Shown here piece after piece: positions 49,951 to 57,991 of a stretch of DNA of 64,000 nucleotides. Both the position numbers and the translations under genes were made by a program. Under the pieces are notes generated by a model, which did not search any database, had not been told where the DNA came from, and saw nothing but the letters and a program-made list of their open reading frames with translations. The DNA comes from Micromonospora lupini. Its GTDB lineage: Bacteria; Actinomycetota; Actinomycetes; Mycobacteriales; Micromonosporaceae. How positions within the stretch are numbered: position 1 is the stretch's first letter; every line of letters begins with the position of its first letter. The stretch is taken from positions 2,294,001 through 2,358,000 of the forward strand of contig NZ_JAPENL010000001.1 in the NCBI RefSeq assembly GCF_026342015.1, in the 5' to 3' direction.

Positions 49951-50927
49951 TGATCGTTGGTTTCTTTCATAGGGTTCCCCTGGACAGCCGACACGAGCTG
50001 GGGGTTGACGTGGAGCTCCAACCGGGCCGCGAGGCCATCGTCCGAGTCGCGGTGGCGACGCTGTGGTCCTCCCCCGAGGCGGTCCGACCGGTCGACGGTC
50101 CCGCCCTCACGGCCGGCGTCGACATCCCGACCTGGGTCTCCGGAATGGACACCGACCAGCAGGTCGGCGACTGCGTGCTGAGCCAGCTCCTGCTCGGCGA
50201 GCGGGTGCTCGTCGACGAGCTGCGCCCGGACGGCTGGGCGCGTGTCGTCGCCGTCGAGCAGCCGGCCGCCAAGCTCGATCCCCGCGGCTACCCGGGCTGG
50301 CTGCCCGCCGACCAGCTGACCCCCGTGGATCCCCACGTCAGCGGTGACTCGCTTGTGGTGGACGCCACCAGCACCGAGCTACGCGCCGCCCCGGGCGGGC
50401 CGGTGGCCCTGCCCGGCGTCGTCGTCGGCACCCGCCTCGTCCCGGCCGGCCCGGTCCACGACGGCTGGCAGCCGGTCCACGTCCCCGCTCGGGCCACGCC
50501 GCTCTGGCTGCCCGACGGGCAGCTCGCCCCGGCGCCGACCGCGCCACCAAGCGCCGCCGACGCGCTCGCGGTGGCCCAGCGGCTGCGGGACGTGCTCTAC
50601 ATCTGGGGCGGCCTCTCCGCGTACGGCATCGACTGCTCCGGCCTCGTCCACCTGGCCTGGCGCCGGTTCGGCGTGCTGCTGCCCCGCGACGCCGACGACC
50701 AGGCCGTCGCCACGACCCCGCTGCCCCTGGGCGCGGAGCGCCCCGGCGACCTCTACTTCTTCGCCCGCCCCGGGCGGAAGATCCACCACATCGGCATCGT
50801 CACCGCGGTCGCCGGGGACCTGACCGACCGGCGGATGCTGCACGCCTGCTACCGGCGGCGACGGGTGCTGGAGGAAGCGCTGCCGGCCGACCGGATCGCC
50901 ACCCTGGTCGGCGTCCACCGGGTCTGA
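49950..50927 (+). CDS. NlpC/P60-family cysteine peptidase (YkfC-like)
   Basis: 325-residue protein with two SH3b-like domains (about residues 25-195) and a C-terminal NlpC/P60 domain. The catalytic Cys is in YGIDCSGLVHLAWR, His in KIHHIGIVTAV, and the third polar residue in MLHACY. No signal peptide is found, as for YkfC, which cleaves gamma-D-Glu-diamino acid bonds in recycled murein peptides in the cytosol. ATG 49950 overlaps the epimerase stop; TTG 49947 is one codon earlier. Confidence 0.86.
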   Translation: MIVGFFHRVPLDSRHELGVDVELQPGREAIVRVAVATLWSSPEAVRPVDGPALTAGVDIPTWVSGMDTDQQVGDCVLSQLLLGERVLVDELRPDGWARVVAVEQPAAKLDPRGYPGWLPADQLTPVDPHVSGDSLVVDATSTELRAAPGGPVALPGVVVGTRLVPAGPVHDGWQPVHVPARATPLWLPDGQLAPAPTAPPSAADALAVAQRLRDVLYIWGGLSAYGIDCSGLVHLAWRRFGVLLPRDADDQAVATTPLPLGAERPGDLYFFARPGRKIHHIGIVTAVAGDLTDRRMLHACYRRRRVLEEALPADRIATLVGVHRV

Positions 50928-50939
50928 CCGCCCGACGGG

Positions 50940-51938
50940 TCAGCGTCGGGCCCCGGCCAGCTCGCGGCGCCTGTCGCGGGCGGACTTGACCAGGCTGGCG
51001 ATGGTGGCGATGCCGAGCGTGCCGAGGATGACCAGCAGGGACAACCAGATCGGGATGTGCGGCGCCCACGCGACGTGCTTTCCGCCGTTGATGAACGGCA
51101 GGTTGTTGTCGGCAAGCGCCTCCAGCACCAGCTTGACGCCGATGAAGCCCAGCACGACGGCCAACCCGTAGCTCAGGTAGATCAGCCGGTCGAGCAGGCC
51201 GCCGAGCAGGAAGTAGAGCTGGCGCAGACCCATCAGCGCGAAGACGTTGGCGGTGAAGACCAGGTACGGCTCCTGCGTGATGCCGAAGATCGCCGGGATC
51301 GAGTCCAGAGCGAAGATCAGGTCGGTGGTGCCGATCGCGATCATCACGATGAGCATCGGCGTGAACAGCCGCCGCCCGTTCTCGTGGGTCGTCATCTTCG
51401 CGTCGTCGTAGCCCTTGGAGATCGGCAGCGCCCGCCTGCTCCAGCGGATCAGCAGGTTCTCGGAGAACTCGTCCTCGTCCGGCTCACCCTGGCGGGCCAG
51501 GTTGACAGCCGTGTAGATGAGGAACGCGCCGAAGATGTAGAACACCCAGGAGAACTGCGAGATCAACGCCGCGCCGGCGGCGATGAATCCGCCGCGCATC
51601 ACCAGCGCCAACACGATGCCGATGAGCAGCACCTTCTGCTGGTACGGCCGGGGCACCCCGAAGCGGGCCATGATGATGACGAAGACGAACAGGTTGTCCA
51701 CCGAGAGGCTGTACTCGGTGAGCCAGCCGGTGTAGAACTGGCCGGCGGAGCTGGCCCCGGCGGTCAGCCACACGCCGGCGCCGAAGAGCAGCGCGAGGCC
51801 CACGTAGAAGGCGACCCAGAGGCTCGACTCCCGCACGCTCGGCTCGTGCGGGCGCCGACCAATGATCAACAGGTCGACGAACAGCACCGCAGTCAGTGCG
51901 ACGAGGGTCCCCGCCCACACCAATCCGGACACGTCCAA
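50940..51938 (-). CDS. TerC-family membrane protein, probable Mn2+ exporter
   Basis: 332-residue integral membrane protein with about nine hydrophobic segments. Conserved acidic membrane motifs are visible: EYSLSVDNLFVFVIIMARFGVP and TTDLIFALDSIPAIFGITQEPYLVFTANVFALMGLRQLYFLL. TerC/Alx-type proteins export manganese or load exported metalloproteins. The start is TTG 51938, with GGAGGA seven bases upstream. The 310-bp leader folds as a yybP-ykoY-like manganese riboswitch, which supports the manganese role. It is convergent with the NlpC/P60 gene. Confidence 0.92.
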   Translation of the reverse strand: MDVSGLVWAGTLVALTAVLFVDLLIIGRRPHEPSVRESSLWVAFYVGLALLFGAGVWLTAGASSAGQFYTGWLTEYSLSVDNLFVFVIIMARFGVPRPYQQKVLLIGIVLALVMRGGFIAAGAALISQFSWVFYIFGAFLIYTAVNLARQGEPDEDEFSENLLIRWSRRALPISKGYDDAKMTTHENGRRLFTPMLIVMIAIGTTDLIFALDSIPAIFGITQEPYLVFTANVFALMGLRQLYFLLGGLLDRLIYLSYGLAVVLGFIGVKLVLEALADNNLPFINGGKHVAWAPHIPIWLSLLVILGTLGIATIASLVKSARDRRRELAGARR

Positions 51939-52020
51939 CGTTCATTCCTCCGGCAGACACGCGGCGTCGGGCACACCGTACGCCCCCGCGGGGGCCGGCG
52001 TGCCGCTGTCGCTCACTCTG

Positions 52021-52156
52021 GTGACTGTCGGAGGTCTCTTCCGCCCCCGACCCGCGAACGGGACGGCGACCGACGAAGCCGGGTCGAACGCCTGGGTGCC
52101 GGCGAACGTCCGTGCTGACGACTTCGTCACGGGGGAATACTCCCCTCCTCGGTGAC
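52021..52156 (-). promoter_or_regulatory. yybP-ykoY-like manganese riboswitch upstream of terC
   Basis: Read on the minus strand, the leader has GAGGAGGGGAGTATTCCCC near its 5' end and GAAGAGACCTCCGACAG at the 3' end. GGAGG and CCTCC close the P1 helix, and the GGGGAGTA and GAGACC segments are the conserved marks of this class. A central GTCGTCAGCACG segment is also present. The aptamer ends about 80 bases before the TTG start, leaving room for an expression platform; the GC-rich CGGCCCCCGCGGGGGC hairpin at about 51980-52005 could be part of it. Confidence 0.75.
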
Positions 52157-52246
52157 CATTGTTGCCCACCACTCGCCGTGATCACACCCCGGGCGGGCGG
52201 TGGCGCCCGGCCGTGCCGCCACACACCCCGCGGGAATCCTAGGAGG

Positions 52247-53371
52247 CTAGTGCGTATGGGGTGCGGCGAGGGGATCGGCGAGGGACCAACCGGCGGCGAG
52301 CAGGGCGTCACAGGCCTCCACGGCCCGCGCCAGCCGCGCGGTGTGCGACCCGGTCAGCTCCACCACAGGCACGCCGCAGCCCGCCAGCTCGGTCCGGAAC
52401 CGCCCGGTCATCCAGCTCCGCAGGTGCTCGCCGTCGCGCAGCCCGTCGTCGTCGAAGGGCACACCCCTGTCGTCGGTCAGCAGGTACAACGCCGGCCGGC
52501 GGGCAGCCGCCCGAACCTGCGGCGACGCGCTGCCGAGGTAGCGCTCCTCCCAGACCGCGGTGGCCCGCGCGTCGGTGTCGCAGATCAGCAGCGGCCCCGA
52601 CGAGCGGGCCGCCGCGTCCTCGGCCGCCTGCTGCTCGCGGACCACCGCGCGGAAGTCGTCGGAGTCCCAGCGGACGTCGAAGACGCTCGCCTCCGGCGAT
52701 CGCTCCCGTAGCCGGGCGAGTTTGCGGGCCGTCAACTCCCGGCCGTACTCCGGCACCCAGGCCGTGCCGTAGTGCGCCGCGAGCGCCGCCGCCATCGTGG
52801 TGGTGCCTGTCGACTCGGCGCCGACCACCACCACCCGCCGCACGAACCAGGCCCGCACCGGCGGGCTCAGAAACCGCCAGGAACCCGCCGGGTCCGCGCG
52901 GACCGCTGTGCCGGACACCGGCACGGTCCGCCGATCCGGATCCACCGCCACGGGTACGGCGTCGAAGCGGCGGGCCAGCTCCACGCCGTACGCCTCGGAG
53001 GAGAAGACCGCGTCCACCGGCCCCGGTCCGACGGCCTCGCGGAAGACGACGCAGTGCGCGTCCCAGATCGCCGGGTCGGCGTAGTCCACCGGGTGGTCGT
53101 CGTACCGACCGACGAACCGGACCCACGGCGTGTCCGCGTGCACCTCCCGCAGCCAGTCCAGCCGCAGGTCGAGCGGGATGGACTCCCGCCGCGACGGCGC
53201 CACCACCACGGTGACCGTGGCGCAGCGGGCCGCGGCGGCCGCGATCAGCGCGTGGTGCCCGGCGTGTGGCGGGTAGAACTTCCCCACCACCATCCCGTGC
53301 CCGAACTCCGGAACCGACGCCCGCCCCGACTGGCCCGGTGTCGACGTGCGCTCGGGAGTCCCGGCGGTCAC
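52247..53371 (-). CDS. NadR-like bifunctional NMN adenylyltransferase/ribosylnicotinamide kinase
   Basis: 374-residue protein. Residues 25-170 form a nucleotidyltransferase (HGMVVGKFYPPHAGHHALIAAA with HxGH, and a late VPVSGTAVRADPAGSWRFL matching SxTxxR). Residues 180-360 form a P-loop kinase (RRVVVVGAESTGTTTMAAALAAHYG, with Thr for the usual Lys in the loop, VPEYGRELTARK, LLICDTDARATAVWEERYLG). There is no DNA-binding domain, unlike enterobacterial NadR. The GTG start overlaps the pnuC stop as GTGA, so uptake and phosphorylation/adenylation are coupled. Confidence 0.88.
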   Translation of the reverse strand: MTAGTPERTSTPGQSGRASVPEFGHGMVVGKFYPPHAGHHALIAAAAARCATVTVVVAPSRRESIPLDLRLDWLREVHADTPWVRFVGRYDDHPVDYADPAIWDAHCVVFREAVGPGPVDAVFSSEAYGVELARRFDAVPVAVDPDRRTVPVSGTAVRADPAGSWRFLSPPVRAWFVRRVVVVGAESTGTTTMAAALAAHYGTAWVPEYGRELTARKLARLRERSPEASVFDVRWDSDDFRAVVREQQAAEDAAARSSGPLLICDTDARATAVWEERYLGSASPQVRAAARRPALYLLTDDRGVPFDDDGLRDGEHLRSWMTGRFRTELAGCGVPVVELTGSHTARLARAVEACDALLAAGWSLADPLAAPHTH

Positions 53372-54036
53372 GCGGTGGCCGGAGCCGGGCCGGGTGGCAC
53401 CGGGGTCGGGGTCGGGGTCGGGCGGTCGGGGCGGCGCAGATCGGCTCGCCAGGCACGCAGCCCGACCACGCACAGGGCGAGGAACACCAGGTACAGCGCG
53501 GCGGTCAGGTGCAGCCCCTTGTACGCGTACAGCGGGATGTAGATCAGGTCGGCGGCGATCCAGAGCCACCAGCTCTCCACCCGCTTGCGGGTCTGACCGT
53601 ACGTGGCAAGCAGGGACAGCGCCGTGGTCAGCGCGTCCGGCAACGGCACCGTCGAGTCGGTGGCCCGGTCCAGCAGGGCCCAGAGCGCGCCGGTGAGCAG
53701 CACTCCGACGACGGCCAGCGTCAGCCACTCGCCCCGGCCGGTCCGGCTCACCTCGATCCCGGTCCGCCGCTCGCCCCCGAACAGCCAGTGCCACCAGCCG
53801 TAGCAGCCGAGCGCGACGTAGACGACCTGCAACCCGGCGTCGGCGTACAGGCCGGCGGTCCCGAACAGCAGCATGAGCAGCAGCACGTTGGCGATGCCGA
53901 TCGGCCAGTTGGCGATCCGCTGCCGGGCCACCAGCCACACGTTCACCACACCTGTGGCGAACCCGAGCAGTTCCGCCCACGTGGTGCCGGTGCCGCCCAC
54001 CCGGAACGCGGTGCCGGTGAGCCAGTCGATGATCAC
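53368..54036 (-). CDS. pnuC: Nicotinamide riboside/NMN transporter PnuC
   Basis: 222-residue membrane protein with about seven hydrophobic segments. Family marks are TWAELLGFATGVVNVWLVARQRIANWPIGIANVLL and, near the end, ATYGQTRKRVESWWLWIAADLIYIPLYAYKGL. PnuC is a facilitator whose substrate is trapped by phosphorylation; the coupled NadR-like kinase supplies that step. GTG 54036 is chosen, with GGGAGGGG four bases upstream; the longer frame to 54405 is a shadow of the opposite gene. The C-terminus is Pro/Thr rich (PTPTPTPVPPG). Confidence 0.92.
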   Translation of the reverse strand: MIIDWLTGTAFRVGGTGTTWAELLGFATGVVNVWLVARQRIANWPIGIANVLLLMLLFGTAGLYADAGLQVVYVALGCYGWWHWLFGGERRTGIEVSRTGRGEWLTLAVVGVLLTGALWALLDRATDSTVPLPDALTTALSLLATYGQTRKRVESWWLWIAADLIYIPLYAYKGLHLTAALYLVFLALCVVGLRAWRADLRRPDRPTPTPTPVPPGPAPATA

Positions 54037-54132
54037 AATGCCCCTCCCGGGCACCCACCCTAGGGTCTGCGCCGACACGGGAACAGACCCCGCGACACCC
54101 CCGCGACACCCCGCCGTGGGAGGCTTCCCGGC

Positions 54133-54426
54133 ATGGTGCTTGAGGTCGCGCTCATCGACGTACTGCCCGGACACGAGGACGCGTTCGCCGCCGCGTACGC
54201 CGAGGGTCACCCGGTGCTCGCCGGGACGCCCGGCTGCCGGTCCGTGCGGATGACCCGGGGCATCGAGTCTCCGACCCGGTTCGTGCTGCTGGTCGAATGG
54301 GACTCGGTCGAGGCGCACGAGAAGAACTTCCGGGACACCGAACGGTTCGCCGAGTGGCGGGCGTTGATCGGGCCGCACTTCGCCGGGCCGCCGCTTGTCG
54401 AGCACTTCCTCGACGTACCGGCCTGA
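54133..54426 (+). CDS. Antibiotic-biosynthesis-monooxygenase (ABM) domain protein
   Basis: 97 residues forming a single dimeric alpha/beta barrel: LEVALIDVLPGHEDAFAAAYAEGHPVLAGTPGCRSVRMTRGIESPTRFVLLVEWDSVEAHEKNFRDTERFAEWRALIGPHFAGPPLVEHF. This is the usual ABM pattern, including the late xVEHF. Such proteins range from monooxygenases to heme-degrading or unassigned small enzymes; no cofactor is implied. Divergent from pnuC. Confidence 0.85.
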   Translation: MVLEVALIDVLPGHEDAFAAAYAEGHPVLAGTPGCRSVRMTRGIESPTRFVLLVEWDSVEAHEKNFRDTERFAEWRALIGPHFAGPPLVEHFLDVPA

Positions 54427-54534
54427 GCGAAGCTGTCGTACCCCGCGGTTACCGTGCCTTCCGCACGCGCCGGCCGCCGGCCCCGACGGGCTCGGGGGCG
54501 CCGGGTCCGGGGGCCGCGCGGGCCGCGCCGGCCC

Positions 54535-55392
54535 TCACTCGCCGACGCGGCGAGCCAGCGCGGTGACCGTCTCCTCAGGTGACAGGGCTGCCGCCAGCAG
54601 CGCCTCCGTCATCCGCTCGTACCTGTCGACGTCGAGCATGGTCGCCAGCCGGACGTCGGTGGTCAACGCCTCCAGCATCACCGTCCGCGGGTCCGCCGGG
54701 TCGGGAAAGGCATACCAGGAGTACGGGGTGAGCGGGTGCAGCCCGCTGCCGGCCACCCCGCGCGGCAGGAGTCGCACCGTCACGTGGGCCAGCCCGGTCA
54801 CCGTCACCAGGTGTCGCAACTGGTCACGCCAGACGTCGACCGGCAGGTCACCCGGATCGCACGCCGCCTCGGCGAGCACCGCCGTGTAGCGCGGCGGCTC
54901 GGCCCGGCGCAGCACCTCCTGCCGCAGCGCCCGGGCGCGCACCTCCACCTCCACGTCGACCTCCGGCGCGAGCAGGGTGCCGGCGGCGACCCGCGACCGG
55001 GCGTACGCCGGCGTCTGGAGCAGCCCCGGCACGACCGCCGGCTGATATTCGACGATGTCGGCCGCGCCCGCCTCCAACTCGGCGTAGACGCGCTGCCGCT
55101 CGCTCATCTCGCCGAGCGTCTTCCACCAGCCGCGGCTGGTTGCCGCATCCCGCGCGATCACGATCAGCGCGTCACGGGCCGCCGCCGGCACCTGGTAGAT
55201 GTCAAGCAGATCCAGCACGTCGGCGAGATCCGGACGGCTCTGCCCCAGCTCGATGCGGGACAGCTTCGACGTCGAGGCCCAGCCCAGCCGGTCGCAGACC
55301 TGCTCCAGGGTCAGCGCCTCGCGCCGACGTAGCTGACGCAGCTCGGCGCCGAGCCGCGCGCGTCGAATGACAGGACTTGTTGGCAACGGCAT
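54535..55392 (-). CDS. XRE-family regulator with DUF5753 domain
   Basis: 285-residue protein. Residues 8-70 are a helix-turn-helix (RRARLGAELRQLRRREALTLEQVCDRLGWASTSKLSRIELGQSRPDLADVLDLLDIY). The rest is the DUF5753 (Scr1-type) domain, with ADIVEYQPAVVPGLLQTPAYARS and VRLLPRGVAGSGLHPLTPYSWYAFPDP. Actinomycetes carry many of these, commonly paired with a small DUF397 protein; none is adjacent here. The upstream region has AT-richer sequence (about 55436-55466) that likely holds the promoter. Confidence 0.9.
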   Translation of the reverse strand: MPLPTSPVIRRARLGAELRQLRRREALTLEQVCDRLGWASTSKLSRIELGQSRPDLADVLDLLDIYQVPAAARDALIVIARDAATSRGWWKTLGEMSERQRVYAELEAGAADIVEYQPAVVPGLLQTPAYARSRVAAGTLLAPEVDVEVEVRARALRQEVLRRAEPPRYTAVLAEAACDPGDLPVDVWRDQLRHLVTVTGLAHVTVRLLPRGVAGSGLHPLTPYSWYAFPDPADPRTVMLEALTTDVRLATMLDVDRYERMTEALLAAALSPEETVTALARRVGE

Positions 55393-55512
55393 CCCCGCCT
55401 CCCCATCGAGGGAGCGTACGCAGGACGATCACCCAGTGCAATAGTTTGCTTGCGCACCGCAATCGGGTGGTCGGCCGACGGACCGGGCGAGGACGCCCCA
55501 CGCCTGCCGTTC

Positions 55513-55542
55513 GGGCGGCCCGGCCCGCCGGCCGGGCCGCCC
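55513..55542 (-). terminator. Terminator after uvrB
   Basis: GGGCGGCCCGGCC and GGCCGGGCCGCCC form a perfect 13-bp stem with a CGCC loop directly after the uvrB stop. Confidence 0.8.
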
Positions 55543-57651
55543 TCACTTCACGCCTGCGGCGTCCATGCCACGCAGCTCCTTCTTCAGGTCGGCGACCTCG
55601 TCGCGGATCCGCGCCGCCAGCTCGAACTGCAGCTCACGGGCGGCGGCCAGCATCTGATCGTTGAGTTCCTGGATGAGCTGGGCGAGGTCGGCACGGGCCA
55701 TCCCCTCCCGGGACGTGGTCGTGGCGGCCGACCGGCTGCGGCTGCGGGTCTCCTTGACCGGCGCCTTGCCCCGGGAGAGCTGACGCGCCGCGCCGCCGAC
55801 CCGGGAGTTTTCGGTGTCCTCCGCCTCGCGGTAGATGTCGTCCAGAATGTCGTGGATCTTTTTGCGCAGCGGCTCCGGACTGATCCCGTGTGCCTCGTTG
55901 TGCGCGATCTGCTTGGCGCGACGTCTGTCGGTCTCGTCGATAGCCGCCGCCATCGACGGGGTGATCTTGTCGGCGTACATGTGCACCTGGCCCGAGACGT
56001 TCCGGGCGGCCCGCCCGATGGTCTGGATCAGCGACCGGCCGCTGCGCAGGAAGCCCTCCTTGTCGGCGTCCAGGATCGCGACGAGCGACACCTCGGGCAG
56101 GTCCAGACCCTCGCGGAGCAGGTTGATGCCGACGAGCACGTCGTACTCGCCCTTGCGCAGCTCGCGCAGCAACTCCACCCGGCGCAGCGTGTCGACCTCC
56201 GAGTGCAGGTAGCGCACCCGGACGCCGTTCTCCAGGAGGTAGTCCGACAGGTCCTCGGCCATCTTCTTGGTAAGCGTGGTGACAAGCACCCGCTCGTCGC
56301 GGTCGGTCCGCAGCTTGATCTCGTGCATGAGGTCGTCGATCTGGCCCTTGGTCGGCTTGATCACGACCTGCGGGTCGACCAACCCGGTGGGGCGGATGAC
56401 CTGCTCGACGAACTCCCCCTGGGCCTGTTCCAGCTCCCACGTGCCCGGGGTCGCCGACAGGTAGACCATCTGGCCGACCCGCTCCAGGAACTCGTCGAAA
56501 CGCAGCGGCCGGTTGTCGGCCGCGCTGGGCAGCCGGAACCCGTGGTCGATGAGCATCCGCTTGCGGGAGGCGTCACCCTCGTACATGCCGCCGATCTGCG
56601 GGATCGTCACGTGCGACTCGTCGACAACTGTGAGGAAGTCGTCCGGGAAGTAGTCGAGCAGGGCGTGCGGCGGGCTGCCGGGCAGCCGCCCGTCCATGTG
56701 CATCGAGTAGTTCTCGATGCCGGAGCAGAAGCCCACCTGCCGCATCATCTCGATGTCGTACGTGGTGCGCATCCGCAGCCGCTGCGCCTCCAGCAGCTTG
56801 CCCTGCCGCTCCAGCTCGGCCAGCCGCTCGGCCAGCTCCACCTCGATGTCGCGGATCGCCCGCTCCATCCGCTCCGGACCGGCCGCGTAGTGCGTCGCCG
56901 GGAAGATCACCAACTTGTCGACCTCACGGACCACGTCACCTGTCAACGGGTTGAGGTAGTAGAGCTTCTCCACCTCGTCGCCGAACAGCTCGATGCGGAC
57001 CGCCAACTCCTCGTACGCCGGAATGATCTCCAGCGTGTCGCCGCGGACGCGGAAGGTGCCGCGCTGGAAGGCCATGTCGTTGCGGGTGTACTGGATGTCG
57101 ACGAGCCGGCGCAGCAGCTTGTCGCGGTCGAGATCCTGCCCGACCTCGACCCGGACCGCCCGGTTGAGGTATTCCTCCGGGGTGCCCAGGCCGTAGATCG
57201 CCGAGACGGTCGCCACCACGATCACGTCGCGGCGGGTGAGCAGCGACATCGTCGCCGAGTGCCGCAGCCGCTCGACCTCCTCGTTGATCGAGGAGTCCTT
57301 CTCGATGTAGGTGTCGGTCTGCGGGATGTACGCCTCGGGCTGGTAGTAGTCGTAGTACGAGACGAAGTATTCGACCGCGTTGTGCGGCAGCAGCTCGCTG
57401 AACTCCTTGGCCAGCTGCGCGCAGAGCGTCTTGTTCGGGGCGAGCACCAGGGTGGGGCGCTGCAGCCGCTCGATCAGCCACGCGGTGGTGGCGCTCTTGC
57501 CGGTGCCTGTCGCGCCGAGGAGCACCGTGTTGCGGTCGCCGCGCCGCACCCGGCGCTCAAGGTCGTCGATGGCGGCCGGCTGGTCGCCGGCCGGCTGGAA
57601 TTCACTGACGACCTGGAAGCGGCCGTCGAGCCGGGGAATGTCGAGCGCCAT
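55543..57651 (-). CDS. uvrB: Excinuclease ABC subunit B
   Basis: Helicase-like damage-verification subunit. The 702-residue protein has Walker [17 protein letters not shown], the beta-hairpin [25 protein letters not shown], the DEAD-like [11 protein letters not shown], domain 3 with [19 protein letters not shown], and the C-terminal UVR motif ([32 protein letters not shown]). ATG 57651 is the family start; an upstream frame adds a non-conserved leader. The Arg/Ser/Thr-rich linker before the UVR motif ([18 protein letters not shown]) is long. uvrA and uvrC are in the same window. Confidence 0.96.
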   Translation of the reverse strand: MALDIPRLDGRFQVVSEFQPAGDQPAAIDDLERRVRRGDRNTVLLGATGTGKSATTAWLIERLQRPTLVLAPNKTLCAQLAKEFSELLPHNAVEYFVSYYDYYQPEAYIPQTDTYIEKDSSINEEVERLRHSATMSLLTRRDVIVVATVSAIYGLGTPEEYLNRAVRVEVGQDLDRDKLLRRLVDIQYTRNDMAFQRGTFRVRGDTLEIIPAYEELAVRIELFGDEVEKLYYLNPLTGDVVREVDKLVIFPATHYAAGPERMERAIRDIEVELAERLAELERQGKLLEAQRLRMRTTYDIEMMRQVGFCSGIENYSMHMDGRLPGSPPHALLDYFPDDFLTVVDESHVTIPQIGGMYEGDASRKRMLIDHGFRLPSAADNRPLRFDEFLERVGQMVYLSATPGTWELEQAQGEFVEQVIRPTGLVDPQVVIKPTKGQIDDLMHEIKLRTDRDERVLVTTLTKKMAEDLSDYLLENGVRVRYLHSEVDTLRRVELLRELRKGEYDVLVGINLLREGLDLPEVSLVAILDADKEGFLRSGRSLIQTIGRAARNVSGQVHMYADKITPSMAAAIDETDRRRAKQIAHNEAHGISPEPLRKKIHDILDDIYREAEDTENSRVGGAARQLSRGKAPVKETRSRSRSAATTTSREGMARADLAQLIQELNDQMLAAARELQFELAARIRDEVADLKKELRGMDAAGVK

Positions 57652-57991
57652 GACCTCAACGGTACGCCGCAGGTCCGACAGGTTCGGCCGTCGCGCAGGG
57701 TGCGTGATCGGCTTCAATATTCCCATTGTGTGGCCCATGTCACCGGGACTACCCTCTCCATGTAGGCCGCTCGCGGCGGCCGACCGGGCCGGAGGCCAGG
57801 CCATCATCAGGCCGGCCGCCCCCGGCACAGCGGTCGCAGCACCCGGCTCGTCCGGCGTGCGCACCCGTGTGGTCGCGCTCGAGGCGCAGACCGGCCGCCG
57901 CGAGCGCCCCTGCCGCTTCACCCCCAGCTCGTCACCCTCGGCTCGTCACCCTCAGCTCGTCACCCCGCGCCGTCCCGCCCGTTTCACATCC
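57652..57991. other. Intergenic spacer between divergent uvrB and the GTTTN-repeat gene
   Basis: 340 bases. The uvrB side holds a short AT-richer stretch (GGCTTCAATATTCCCATTGTG, 57710-57730) that is the best place for a promoter. The other side includes the triple repeat CTCGTCACC (57927-57965). I found no SOS-box-like dyad and no gene. Confidence 0.5.

Noticed and set aside
57652..57991. LexA/SOS box before uvrB
   Set aside because: No convincing GAAC(N)GTTC-type dyad seen there, nor upstream of uvrA or uvrC.
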